DNA of 64,000 nt from Istiophorus platypterus (Eukaryota; Chordata; Actinopteri; Istiophoriformes; Istiophoridae): NCBI GenBank assembly GCA_016859345.1, contig CM029124.1:14881480-14945479 (forward strand), read 5' to 3'. The first letter of the stretch is position 1; the number at the start of each line of letters is the position of its first letter. Made by a program: the position numbers and the translations under genes. Positions 23,130-34,932 of this stretch are shown here, piece by piece. The notes beneath the pieces were generated by a model that saw nothing but the letters and a program-made list of their open reading frames with translations, searched no databases and was not told the DNA's origin.

Positions 23130-24676
23130 GAATGGATTTACAATCAGTCATGAACTTGCTTGCTTTTGGTCGTGCAATTTTGTTCTTTTCCCCTCCTCAT
23201 TGCATGGGCGAGAGGTGTTGTGGGGATGGCGCATTATGCGAAAGAGCAAGAAATTCAATCCAAGACCCAACCGCAACATTTGTTTCATGAGCCTCACATG
23301 GAAGCTGATGTGCAGGGTGAATCTGTATGCAAGGATGTGCAGTGTAGCTGGAGTGAAGCTTCTGTTGCAGCTCTGTGAGTGTTTTGCAATCTGGAGCTCA
23401 TAAATGCTGCAAACACAACAGTCTCAAGTGGGTTTGCATTTCATCCATAAACAACTAATGTCAATTGAAATATAAAAAGGAACAAAGCAAAATGTCAGAT
23501 ACAATATAGGGAAGTGCATAAAATAAAACTTGTTTTTTGGCCTTGGATTTGAAAAGTTCACAAATATAGATCAAAAGGTCATTTGTCAGTAGCATTGAAT
23601 ACTCTACATTGACTTCATTGTACATTTCTATTCAGAGCATGATGTTTCCCTTTGTCCTCTTCCTAATATAATTTCACCCAGGGGACCTAATGTGCAGCAC
23701 TATGATTTTTTTTATTTAGTATTCCTCACCAGAGGCACCTCTGGTTAATTTGTTGGATTTGTGTACATCTGTTTTCTATTTATTTTTAAGGACTGGATAA
23801 CACCCCCCAATGCATACTTGTACATCTCACCCTGGAGCGGTATAAAATGAGCACAATTTATTTGATAACTATCTCATTCCTCATTTCAGATCTCATGAAA
23901 GGTTGGATAGTCGTGATGGAGCATTATGTTTTCAGTGGGAGAAGGAACAGATTATTTGGGTCGTGGATTCTTGTCAAATTAGCTGTGTTGCCGTCACCAC
24001 CTTCATCCTCACTGCACTGGAGTCGCTGTCACACTGACAGGTTTGAGCAGATATCAAGTAAAGACTGATGGAGGTTCGATTAGGAGCAACATGTAGGCGA
24101 GTGTGGTTAAAATAAAAGCCTGGAACTGTACATGTTTTATTTTTTTAGGGGGAAAAATACGGGAAGTGCCTTTGGAAAATATTGCTTTCTTGAAACAAAA
24201 TCTCTGTGTGGAAAGCAGGAGGTTCACCATGAATTTAGTCCAGTACCTAACTAAAACATATTGATTTCTTTAGTCTAAATGCTCCACTGTCAAAAGTGTG
24301 TGTCTTTGACATAATGGGAAGAGGGTGGCATTTCATTCCTTTACTCCAGATTCATTCAAATGTCATCCTTATAGTTTAAGTTCACCCTCCACCTTAAAGT
24401 CCCACTAGGATGTGTTAACCACAGAGGGCTTGGATGTTTACTTTGCTGGCAAAGAGAGCAGGGTAAAAACTATTATACCGAGGAAAGCGGCTTTTAACTG
24501 CAAACAAGAGCATTAAGGTTATTTATGTGTGTTTGTGTCACAAGACCAATCAGAGAAGTGCTTTTCAACTTAAAGAATTTCATTTTGCCCAGAGCACTCA
24601 TGTGACTCATTAGAAATTGACATTTGTTAAAGAAATATCCCTGGCAAAGGTGAAGATGAGAGTATGCTGATGATAG

Positions 24677-24679
<3 letters not shown>

Positions 24680-24727
<48 letters not shown>
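24680..24727. repeat. (AT)24 microsatellite
   Basis: An uninterrupted AT dinucleotide run. The ~61-codon open frame across it on the - strand is low-complexity and not a gene. Confidence 0.97.
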
Positions 24728-24730
<3 letters not shown>

Positions 24731-25910
24731 ATATTGCTTAGCATTTGCTTATCATTTATATTTATATTTATATTCCTCTTTACAATGGCATTCAACTAAA
24801 GCAACTTGATGGCATTTGTTGTGCCTGAAATCCCTTTCTGAAAAGCATGTAGATTTACTTAGAAGGTGACCAGGCATATTCACAATGCTCAGGCATTTTT
24901 TTTGGTGCTGAGCTCTGCTGACCTGACAGCACTCATACTTACTGTCTTTAGTTATTTGTGTAATCTTACTATGGTTATCTAGCTGTATGACTGGTGTATA
25001 AAATGCACAAAATTAATTGCATGTTTTTTTGGATGTGGAAGAAAACCAACACAAACAAAAAAGATCAACATGCTGGGAACTGACCTTGTCTTCCTTCTGG
25101 GAGGCAATGTTGATGCTGCATTTGGTTCGAAAAATAAAAGTGAATTGAGCAGGAAAAGCTATCACTGCAAATAGGTGTTATCAGACTGACTGTCTGAGCC
25201 CGTGTCCTTCCTTCAATGGTTTATACTGTATGGTGTGGACGCACCTGTTTGCATCATTCCATTGGTCTAAATCTGGAGATCCTCTAGAGTCCATTACTGT
25301 CTCTGGATGCAGTTGTTTGGTATTGACCATAACACCAGATGGAAGAATCAGTAACATCAGCATTTTGTCCGATATACATAAAAACTGGAAGCTGTAGATA
25401 TGATTCAGAATGTGATGCCGGTCTCTCTGTCTCTCTCTTTTTAAGCATTAATCATCAACTTTCCATACATAACATTAGCCAGGAGGTGTGACAACCCTGT
25501 TGATTGTAAAATTGGTGGTAAACTTCCTGCAGCTGTATGAAAACTCATCATTATTCCCTAGGGCCTTGTTTCATTAACCTGACAGATGTGTGAGCTGCTG
25601 CTCATGTGATTAAGTTAGCTCTCAAACTCTTCACTCTTTCAAAGCTTTGCCAGCAGCCGTGCTGTCGCTTCGTGTTAGACTTTATGTTGGACATAAACCA
25701 AGCGGTTCCCTGCCCCTGCTTGCTTTGGGAAAACGAGTTTTAATCACTGCCACACAAACTCAAGCTGGTTTTACCCTCTTCACACTGCTGTGGATCAAAA
25801 TGCTTAGTAAACACTGACCATCAATTTGAGCCCCATCTACTGCGGAGTTTGCCCAACTGAGGAAGAAGAGAGTTTACATTTATATCTTTCCCTCTGCAGT
25901 TATCTTTCCT

Positions 25911-25974
25911 GTGAGTTATTAAAGCTTTGAACCCAGAATTTAATGAGATCATATTGCTGTATATCCATATCTGA
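25911..25974. repeat. Duplicated non-coding element, copy A
   Basis: GTGAGTTATTAAAGCTTTGA is shared exactly with 28392. After three substitutions, TTAATGAG, TATTGCT and TATATCCA also align to the second copy. It is not flanked by terminal repeats. Confidence 0.75.
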
Positions 25975-26576
25975 CTTGAAAATGACTTTCATCCCATTTG
26001 GCTGTGTTTACATTACTCGCTCTCTTATTGCTTGAGAGGACATTGTGTTTGGATTATCGTACGTCCATGACTGTGGGAATGATCACAGTGTGAGTTTGAC
26101 CACAATTAAATACCAAAACCAATTTTGTGTACATTCAGATTGCATCATTGAGACAATAAACCACCTGTGCAGTAATAGCCAGAGAAGGCTTTAACATCCA
26201 GAGTTCATGGGGCTTCGTTTGTACCTGACTGCGAATGAAATATGAAAAAAAATATGATAGGAATAGTCAGACATTTTGGAGAAAACTCATCTAATTCTCA
26301 GCATGAATGCAAAATGTTAATTTAAGAAAAAACAAAAAAAACCCCAACATTTTAGGTCAAGTAAAAACACAAAGAAGGAGGAGGTTTTTTCCCCAGATTT
26401 GTCCCTTGGGTCTCTGCAACAGTGTCGATTATATGCGTTAATGGCTGCCTCTCTGACGATGATTCATATATAATTAACTGGTTTTACGTAACACCGACTA
26501 AAAAGTGAGCACCATGTTGGGGCTGAATGGCTGCTGTCACTCCAAAGGAAAAAAAAATTCCTCCTCTCACAACCAG

Positions 26577-27840
26577 TTAAGTGGATTCTGTCACACATAT
26601 TAAAAACAAATCTGCAGCAGAGTGTGACATATCAAAAGGAGAGTGGAAAGCAAACCCTCTTGTTAATGGAGGGAATTGTGGAAGCGGGGACTGTGGGATG
26701 TTGGAGGGTACATAATGGCCCTGACAATCAACCAGATGAGTGCCCGTCCTTTCTCCCTGCAGGGGGTGTTGGTGGAGACAGAGCACTGGAGCTTGTTGAT
26801 GCTTCACAGGCTGACACAGAGTTAGCGGCCTGAACAGACAGGGTGATAAGAATCCGAAAGATGAGAGTGTGAGGGACCCGAGTTAAGAGCAATCCCCTGG
26901 ATTTCCTCTTTGACGTTGATGGATTGATGAGCCGCGGCTCGCAGAAGTCGACCAGATTGCCCCCCTGTGATTGATGGATATAAAATAAGTTTTTCCTCCT
27001 CTAATTTTCCGTGTTGAATCCCTCTTGAAGGGTTACATCTTGCTAAGCCCGAGCCAGGTAAAAGGCTGTGAAAGGGCGTTGTCGTCTCACACCATCCGTT
27101 CCAATTTGAAGCCAACATTTAGATGAAGAACGTATCCAATATCTTCTTTTGTTAGAGCTTAAAACTTGCTAATACTAGACCCAATGTGCCTGCTTCACTT
27201 TCATGTTGTCTCTGTAAACCGTTTCAAATCTAGCTAATGCAATGACAAAGGAATGAAATACTCTACGTTTTGGACATGACATAAGACGTGATTAGTGACA
27301 AAAAGAAATGCCATAAAAATGAAATGTCAGGTTTTTCTAAATGCATCAGTTCCTGAGCTTCTTTGCTCTTGTATGTGGATTTATCATTTTGAGACCAAAC
27401 CGTCCTCTGGGCCCCCTCATGTTGACGAAAATCGTTTGCCCTATTAAATCAGACCCGTCGTTGAAAATTTATTAAAAAATAAATCGTTTCAGAAATGATC
27501 TTTCTGAGAGGGAGCTCTCCCTGCTCTCTCACAGGTGCATTTTGTTAATTTCTTTCCTGTGGTTCACAGCTCCGGTGGCCCTCTGGGAGCTGGGACTCTT
27601 CACCGCTGAAATGCATTGCTCTTCTTCACCGAGTCTCCTGCAGCACTCACTACAGAGAGCTGCGGTTTTCCCCCCGGGCCCCATAACTGTCTGCAGTTTG
27701 ATGTCTTGGCTGCAGCAGGCCGCACGCGTGTGCACATTTGCCTTCACAGAGAGACCTTCTTTTGCTTTCATAATTACATCACTGTGACTCCACAGCACGT
27801 CAACACCGGGCAGGACTTAGATGACATACGGGCTGACTGA
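26577..27840. other. GC-richer block, possible conserved non-coding DNA
   Basis: Balanced base composition, few simple repeats, and short open frames on both strands. No exon chain or known protein. This is inferred from texture only. Confidence 0.25.
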
Positions 27841-28391
27841 TGACTCCACATTTTTTGTAATCGAGATGAGCAACAGAATCTATTTTGGCCTTAGACCTTG
27901 AAAATTTGTAAAAGACAATCAAATTTAAAAAAAAAAACAACAAAAAAACAGAGAATGGGAAAAACAGACCTTTTAAGAATAATTCACCAAGTGATTACAT
28001 CCACATAAAACTGTGCAGGATTCTCATTTAAAAGCCTGTTACCATATTCTACCCAGTCACACAGTGGGGTTGAGATGCATGTCCGAAGTGGACAAGATGC
28101 CACAGTGTCCCCCTGTGCGGTTCTTGGACCCCGACAACGATGTGGACTGAATCCACCTGAGACGAAGCGCTGACAGCCCCGCGGGTCACCGCGCTGATGA
28201 GGGGACGGTCGGTGGGAGCTGCTAATCGACCCCTCGGCCATTTTACCCGTGAAACAAGAGCAGCGGTGAAGGAATAATCCAACAACACCTGACCTGCATC
28301 TGTGTGTGTGTTTTGTTTTTGTTTTTTTTTGCTCTTAATAATTCTTGACCCTGTTAAGAGAAAACTAACAAGATGGGAGTTAATTATTCCC

Positions 28392-28455
28392 GTGAGTTAT
28401 TAAAGCTTTGAAGGGAGAAGTTAATGAGGTCTTATTGCTCTATATCCACATTTGG
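28392..28455. repeat. Duplicated non-coding element, copy B
   Basis: Direct repeat of 25911-25974 about 2.5 kb downstream. Around ten mismatches over 64 bp suggest either an old duplication or constrained sequence. Confidence 0.75.
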
Positions 28456-31089
28456 CTGTTAGAAACTAACGAATTTTAACCGGTAGGCAGGAAGTCACTA
28501 GTTAGCACAGCTAGCTAACTTTTTCTTTTTGTTGAGCATTACTCTGTTTAACATAGTGAAACACAACTACGAAAATCCGGGACTTGTTTCCATTGTGGCC
28601 CGTGATAGAGACAAGAAATTCTCTTAAAGGGGCTGAAACCACTCCACCTACCGGACCTATTATTGGGCCAAGAGCTTAAAAGCATTAAAATTTGATAAAA
28701 CAAATAAAAAGGAGAAAGAGCTACGATAAATTAAAACTTAATGCAATTACACTTTTATTCATTTTATCAACTGATTGGTGGTAAAGGAGGAAATAAGCTT
28801 TTTCCTTTTATTTTTTAACTATTGATTGAAAGGAAAAGTGCAAAGCTTCATTTCCTTTTTTTTTCCCCCTTTTTGATTATTTAAATAATATTATCCATTG
28901 GTGTATTCAGCTCTATTTTTGCCTTGTCTGGTAACCACATTGCCAGTTTCATAGGGGACAGACTACATTATGATGTCTGATGTAATGGATAGCGGCATCA
29001 GTCTAAACTGCAACATGTCCTGCAAAGTGAATGTGAGCATCTTCTTATCACCAGCACTCACACGTTGAATGTGGCAGAATTAACACATTAACTCTTTTGA
29101 ATGCAGTCGGCTCTGCACGCTGCATAGTCCCATTATGTTTCCCTATAGTCTATTCTTTTTTGACTCTCAGTTCCTGTGAAAAGCACCGACTGTCCTTTGC
29201 TGAGATGTGACAGGTCTGACTAATTTCATTTGTATGGCTGTAAAGAGTTCCCTATGGAAAAAAGCAGATTCTAGTCATATGTCCTTCATTAAGTTACCCA
29301 GGGACAAGGGTCCAACATGACCTTGACTGACAATCAGTGGCTGAATCAGTAGGTGATGGCTTTCATGTGGGCACGACGGATTATCTTGCTCTCTGAGCAA
29401 TAGTGACTGTAGGCACTTTTGTGATCAAGATCAAATCCTGTAGCTGTGTATTAGCTCATCGTCTGTGAGAGGAAATACAATCTAGAAAAAAACAAAAAGA
29501 CTTCAATGGGGATGGTTGGGACTCTGAATCTTGACAGCTACACCACAGTCTCGCTGGCATCATGAATTGTAACTCGTGTGGGCATGAACTTGGGGAAGAA
29601 TTAAGCTAAAATCAGACTAGAGATACCTGTGGTGCCTTCATCTTTTAGCAATATTAAATGTAGGTTATTTTTTGTTGTTGTTGTTTTTTTTAAGATTAAT
29701 ACACTTGCTTGGATTTCCATGTTTGGTGCAGCTCACCTGAAATAATGACTCAAAAGTAAACTAAATTTAATGTTATTGTGAAATGGTCTGAAAGAAGATT
29801 AAAGCTGTAACAAGCAGCGCTGAAGGAGACGGAAAAGCATGAGCAACTGCTGAGGTTTAAGGTGAAGTTTATTTTCGCCCTTGGCATGGTGCATAGTTGT
29901 GAGTAATTATTTAAAAAAAAAAACAAAAAAAACAAAAAAAACCCCAACATGTAGAACAAATATTTTTACACGTCACAGTTTTTGGATTTTAGACTGGAGC
30001 TCTTGTGTTTTAATCATGTGTAGTTTAGAAATGAATGAAACTTCTTCTATAATTATATCATAATTGTTTGGTACAAGTCTGCCGCATAATATTTCACAAA
30101 CTATAAGTGCTGTTTTATGTTGCTCCAAAATAAACTCAACTCCTCAAATAGACATGTGGCTGTGAGTCATATACGGTTCCAAAGAAGCAAATCCTCTTTG
30201 GGTACACTTGACTCAGAATAATTCAGATAAATAAAGAGTCAAATGTTGTAACTTTAGACCTTATTGAACATAATTTTACTGTATATGTATGATTAAATTT
30301 AGATTTAATGGATAAGATATTTAAGCTATGCACTATTCTAGCATTATTAGCAAGAATATTGAGGTATATAAAGACATTGTCCTTTTCACTTCTGCCATTT
30401 GTGGCCTATAGGAGCCTAGTTATCAAGGAAATATTATGTTTATTCATAAATTTCTATTTGTAATCTGAATATGGAGATGTATTTAGCAGCTTGTATCTGC
30501 ATTATGCATGAAAACACTCAGTGGGAAGAGATTTCAGACTCAACTGTTTGTTTAAAGATGTTATTCAGAGAGAATTTATTCATTTTTCCTTGAAAGAGAG
30601 CAAGTTCAGACCTTGAACCCGAATGGTTAAAAATCATGAAATGGGTGTCAAATTTCTTATTTATTTATTTTTTTTTATCCTGGGATACTTTTTTTTACCT
30701 TTTTTTGAGACAATTTAAAAAAAAACAAGCTTTGCAATGCAAGGACAGCTAAATCCTGCAAAAACCGAAAAAACAAAAAAAATCTTGTGTATCAAACCAG
30801 CACTAGAATCGTTTAGATGTTTTGTGTACAAGATGACTTCATCAGTAGAAAACATAGTTTTCCCAGTTCACTTGCTGCTTAGATTATCCAAATGCACAGT
30901 GCAACACAACATGTCAAAACTCATCACCTCTCCAAAAATAGCTCTAATGAGCTGGGGAGCAGGCTTTAGTACAAAAGAGGGAGCTGAGATCGGTACTATA
31001 TACAGTAGCGCACAACTTCCTAAAAAACTGCAGCTCAAGCTATACATCCACACCTTCTGTCACCTGGCTTAGCTCCCAGGCTTCTGGAG

Positions 31090-31960
31090 TAGGGAAAACA
31101 ACATGGAAATCATCAAAACCTGTCAAGGACTCTGACTCTGCACACCATTTCATCACAAGTGCTATGCCGGTGAAGAGGCCCTTTCAGACTCGGGTGATTA
31201 TAAGCCCTCATTTTCTATTCTGGCTCATCAAGCAGCTGTCTAAACAGAGCTCGGTTTGCTCAGGTAGCCGTCCCTGGCAGGGGGGAAATGCTGTGTGTTA
31301 GAGTTATTATCATGCACTGTTTTGCATCATTGAACATTTCTGGATACTCGCCTCGATCCTGACCCACTTTGGTGTCTTTGTGTTTCCAATATTTAGATCA
31401 AGTGATATCGAGGAAGATAAATGCCATGCTGTCTGACAGCCTTGTGTGGAGTGTACGTCACGGAGCAAATGAATTAAACAAATGCCAGAATCAAGGTTGC
31501 ATGTTTTGATGAAATGAGTCTGCTATACAAAGGAGCGGATTCATGAAATCCCTCTCCACCCAAAAAGATAAGAAACGGATGATCTTCTACACTAAATCTG
31601 ACTCGTCAGGCCTGCGGGCTGTTCAAGTTGAGCATGATGGGAAACGCGCGAGAGGCGCTTGGTTTACGAGGCTATCGATTTATTGTTTCGCGAATCAAAC
31701 ATGAGCAAACAAATTCAGAAAGAAGACACCCGTGAACACTTTTTTGAACTGTGGGATGCCTGCATTGCTTCTATCAATCTCGAGCGTTAATCACCGTGTA
31801 CCATATGTAGAGCCGCAGATGGCAACGTTCATTATGACTACCACTCAGAAAATGACACAAGGTGTGAGCTGTGACTTCCTGCTGTAGTAATTCCGGAGGC
31901 AGTGACGGGTTGGGGCTCGTAAAGTAGCTGTGACATTTGGCCAGATCGCCAGCAGCGGCC
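31090..31960. other. GC-richer block, possible conserved non-coding DNA
   Basis: Complex non-repetitive sequence with many homeobox- and bZIP-like words (for example GTACGTCACGGAG at about 31454). No coding potential recognised. Function is inferred only. Confidence 0.25.
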
Positions 31961-32520
31961 TCGACTAGCTTAATGAACTAACATGTTCATGTTGGCAGCA
32001 CTAAGTGAACCATTTATTAGTGAGCTGGGAACAGACACGGGGTGCACTTGGGTCGGTAATGACAGCAGCCGCCAGATGACAACACCTCTCAACATGGCTA
32101 AAATAAGGTGCAGTTGTGTTTCCCCTCATAATTTCGTATATTGCGTTCACTCGAGGACATTCCATCGGTCAGAAAACAAACAAACAAAAAAATTTCATGA
32201 TAAAACTGAAAAGAATTATTGTAATCCTAAAAACACAGCTCTAACTACAGAAGCGGGCTAAATACTTTTTCTACTTATTGGTTGAAATGAAAACTTACTA
32301 ACCTATTAAGGGCGTTTTACATGTCAAAAAAAAGAAAAAGAAAAAAAGAAACACTTGGATGCATCAGCACAAGTTTAAAATTTTTATTGTTCGTGAGGAA
32401 TACAGCTTCTTGTTGTCTTCATAACAACTAGCAACCTGCAACACACAAAAAAGAAGCATACACAGTATACCAGTACACCGAAACTCAAAATAGAACAAAG
32501 TGCAAAAAGAAGGTAAACAT

Positions 32521-32665
32521 TTAAAGCGGCAGTTTGACATTTTGAGAAATATGTGTTCTTTTTCTTGCCAAGAGTTAGATGAGGAGATTGATACCATTCT
32601 CATTTGATTGATGAAAGTAGATTAAGGAGACAATTAGCATAGCACTTAGAGTGGATGGCTAATAT
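32521..32665. mobile_element. Partial hAT-like MITE of the teleost TTTAAAG..CAGTTTGACATTTTG family
   Basis: It starts TTAAAGCGGCAGTTTGACAT and continues GCCAAGAGTTAGATGAGGAG. This is the inverse of the right end of the copy at 33435-33874. Only the terminal ~145 bp are present. The family is very common in percomorph fish by my recollection, and the hAT assignment is tentative. Confidence 0.65.
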
Positions 32666-33019
32666 CTAAAAGCCAAGCTATTCCTTTCAGTCCACATAAT
32701 AATCTGTACAACTATTTCTATGTCAAGCGTGTCGAGATCTGCCAGACTTGATTCTGGGGATGTATGATAAATGACATTGTGCCCTTGGTGTGCAGTAGTT
32801 TGTATATGCGGCGAGCCTTTGAGCCCCGGGTCTCACATTTTGGCTGGGTGTGCATCTAACATAGTATGATAATTCCCCTAGATCCACCAACGGTCTCTTT
32901 ATGAATCCCCCAGTTATAACGTGTCACCACTCGTCTGACATCCGAGGGTGACAATCTGTATGGAGATGCGGCTTTCAGCTGGAGACAATCAGCTCGTCCT
33001 TGAGATACCAGAGATACTG

Positions 33020-33045
33020 TAGAGAGAGAGAGAGAGAGAGAGAGA
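33020..33045. repeat. (GA)n microsatellite
   Basis: GA dinucleotide run. A related TCTCTC run lies at 33241-33260. Confidence 0.95.
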
Positions 33046-33434
33046 CTCTCACCTCGCAGTCCGACCTCAACCTCTTCAAATGAGCTGTTATTGTCTTGTT
33101 AAGAACAAATAGGTGCAATTATTTGAGGAAAATAAGGCACTGAGCATGAGAGTTGGCACAAAAGAGTGTGCGGCCATCATTTATTTGTTCACAGCCGTTG
33201 ACTGAATTAGTGAGTACAGCGTGTTGCATATCTGAGGATGTCTCTGTCTCTCTCTCTCTGCCAGTCATAACCCATAAGCAGATGGTATCATTAAATGACT
33301 GCAGAATGTGTTGGTATCAGCTTGAGTTGTGCAACCCCTTTTTTCAAGCCTACCTATTTATACATTTTTCTACATTTCTTGTCTCATTACTAAGTCAGCA
33401 AACACAGGCAGGGTAAGATTTAGTACACTGCTTA

Positions 33435-33874
33435 GAAAAGGTGCGTTCTGAGAAAATCGCTTATTAGCATTCTTGCAGAGAGATGGATAAGAAGATCAAC
33501 ACCACTATCATATTTGTGCAGTAAATATAAAGCTACCAACAGCAGACGGACAAAATCTGTTTATCAGTACCTCTAAAACTCGTTATCTAAATGTTAGATC
33601 TCATTTGCTTAGAAGGTGTAAAAACAACACGCTGTTTTGTGGTTATGTGGTTATGTCGCAGCATATTTCTTGGCAGGGCACAATGAAATGTTCATGACAG
33701 AGCCAGGCTAACTGTTTCTCCCCATTTCCATTCATTTTGCGAGCTAAGCTAACCAGCTTCTGGCTATGGCTTCATATTTATTACATAAATGAGAAAGGAA
33801 TTGATCTTCTCATCTAACTCTTAACAAGAAAGCAAATAAGAGTAATTCCCAAAATGTCAAACTGTCCCTTTAAA
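33435..33874. mobile_element. Near-complete hAT-like MITE
   Basis: The right end, read inward, is TTTAAAGGGACAGTTTGACA then GTTAAGAGTTAGATGAGAAG. Internal landmarks are ACAGAGCCAGGCTAACTG, GAGCTAAGCTAACCAGCTTC and TGGCTTCATATTTATTAC. The left end is decayed but keeps GATGGATAAGAAGATCAACA. It has no coding capacity. Confidence 0.72.
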
Positions 33875-34729
33875 GTAATGTTCTGTTTTTTCATAACCTT
33901 TTAGTCATTGTTACCTACAGTCAGCATAAGACTGTCTTCACCACCATCCCTGCAGAAATGTGGTGTATGTGAGCTCTGCTGGAAACATTTTTCTCAGAGG
34001 AAAGTGGTCAAGGAAACTGTATTCTCAAATGCATTTTAAAATATCCAACCTTAACCGGTCATTTGAAAGCCTTAATAAATGCACATATTATTTTCACCTG
34101 AAAAAGTCCATTAAGAGTGTTTTTCCGCAACTACTTTCAGGTTTAACCTTCGTGAAACAGCTTTGTATGCAGCGGCATGTAAAATGTAGCCAGCTAGCAC
34201 AACTAATAAGGCATTCAGACAGTTAGGAACTAAGCAGAGGAAGGTTTTTACCTATGGAAGTTCTTAAAGTCTCGTATTTCTGTGGCCCCACTTGACTGGA
34301 CAGTAAAAGTGTTTCCAGAAAAGCTCTCAAATATTTCCATAAAAAAAACAGTAAGAGGAGGACTAAAATCCAGGATTTTCTTTTCAGCTCCAGATGAAAT
34401 CAACTACAGATACATTGACAAAGGTTATTCTAATAGTGAGAAGCAGCAATTTACAGGCACCATCACCTCCTCACCTGAAAGTCATTTTTCAGTCTTTGCC
34501 ATCATGTTTCATCATCTTTTCCCTGCAGTCCAAAGTCCAAATTTATCTCTGTGTACAATAAACAGAAGTTAATAACACCATGTATCTTTACTTTTTAACA
34601 GCAACAGACGTATAAACAGGGAGTATTCACCAAATAGACCGTGTATTCTATCAAGAGTGTTGTGGCTGCATAAACGGTGTTGCCAAAGGTGATAAACTTG
34701 GCAAACCAACAAAACAAACAGCTGGCGTT

Positions 34730-34932
34730 TTTTTTTTTTTTTTTTTTAATTGCGCCCAAGACTGCAGCTCAGGACTGCCTAATGGACAAGAATCACTGTG
34801 GAACCATGTGTGGACTAATGGCATAGAAATGTGAAGAGAGCTGCAAAGACTCCATTCTTGGTCCAAAACAAGAAATGTGTACAATGAGTAATGAATCTTT
34901 TTTTTTCTTTTTTCCTTTTTTTTTTTTTTTGA
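34730..34932. repeat. Two poly-T tracts
   Basis: Runs at 34730-34748 and 34899-34932 (interrupted). They create lysine-rich spurious open frames on the - strand. Confidence 0.9.

Noticed and set aside
24610..24795. Tyr/Ile-repeat open frame
   Set aside because: It translates the AT microsatellite at 24680-24727.
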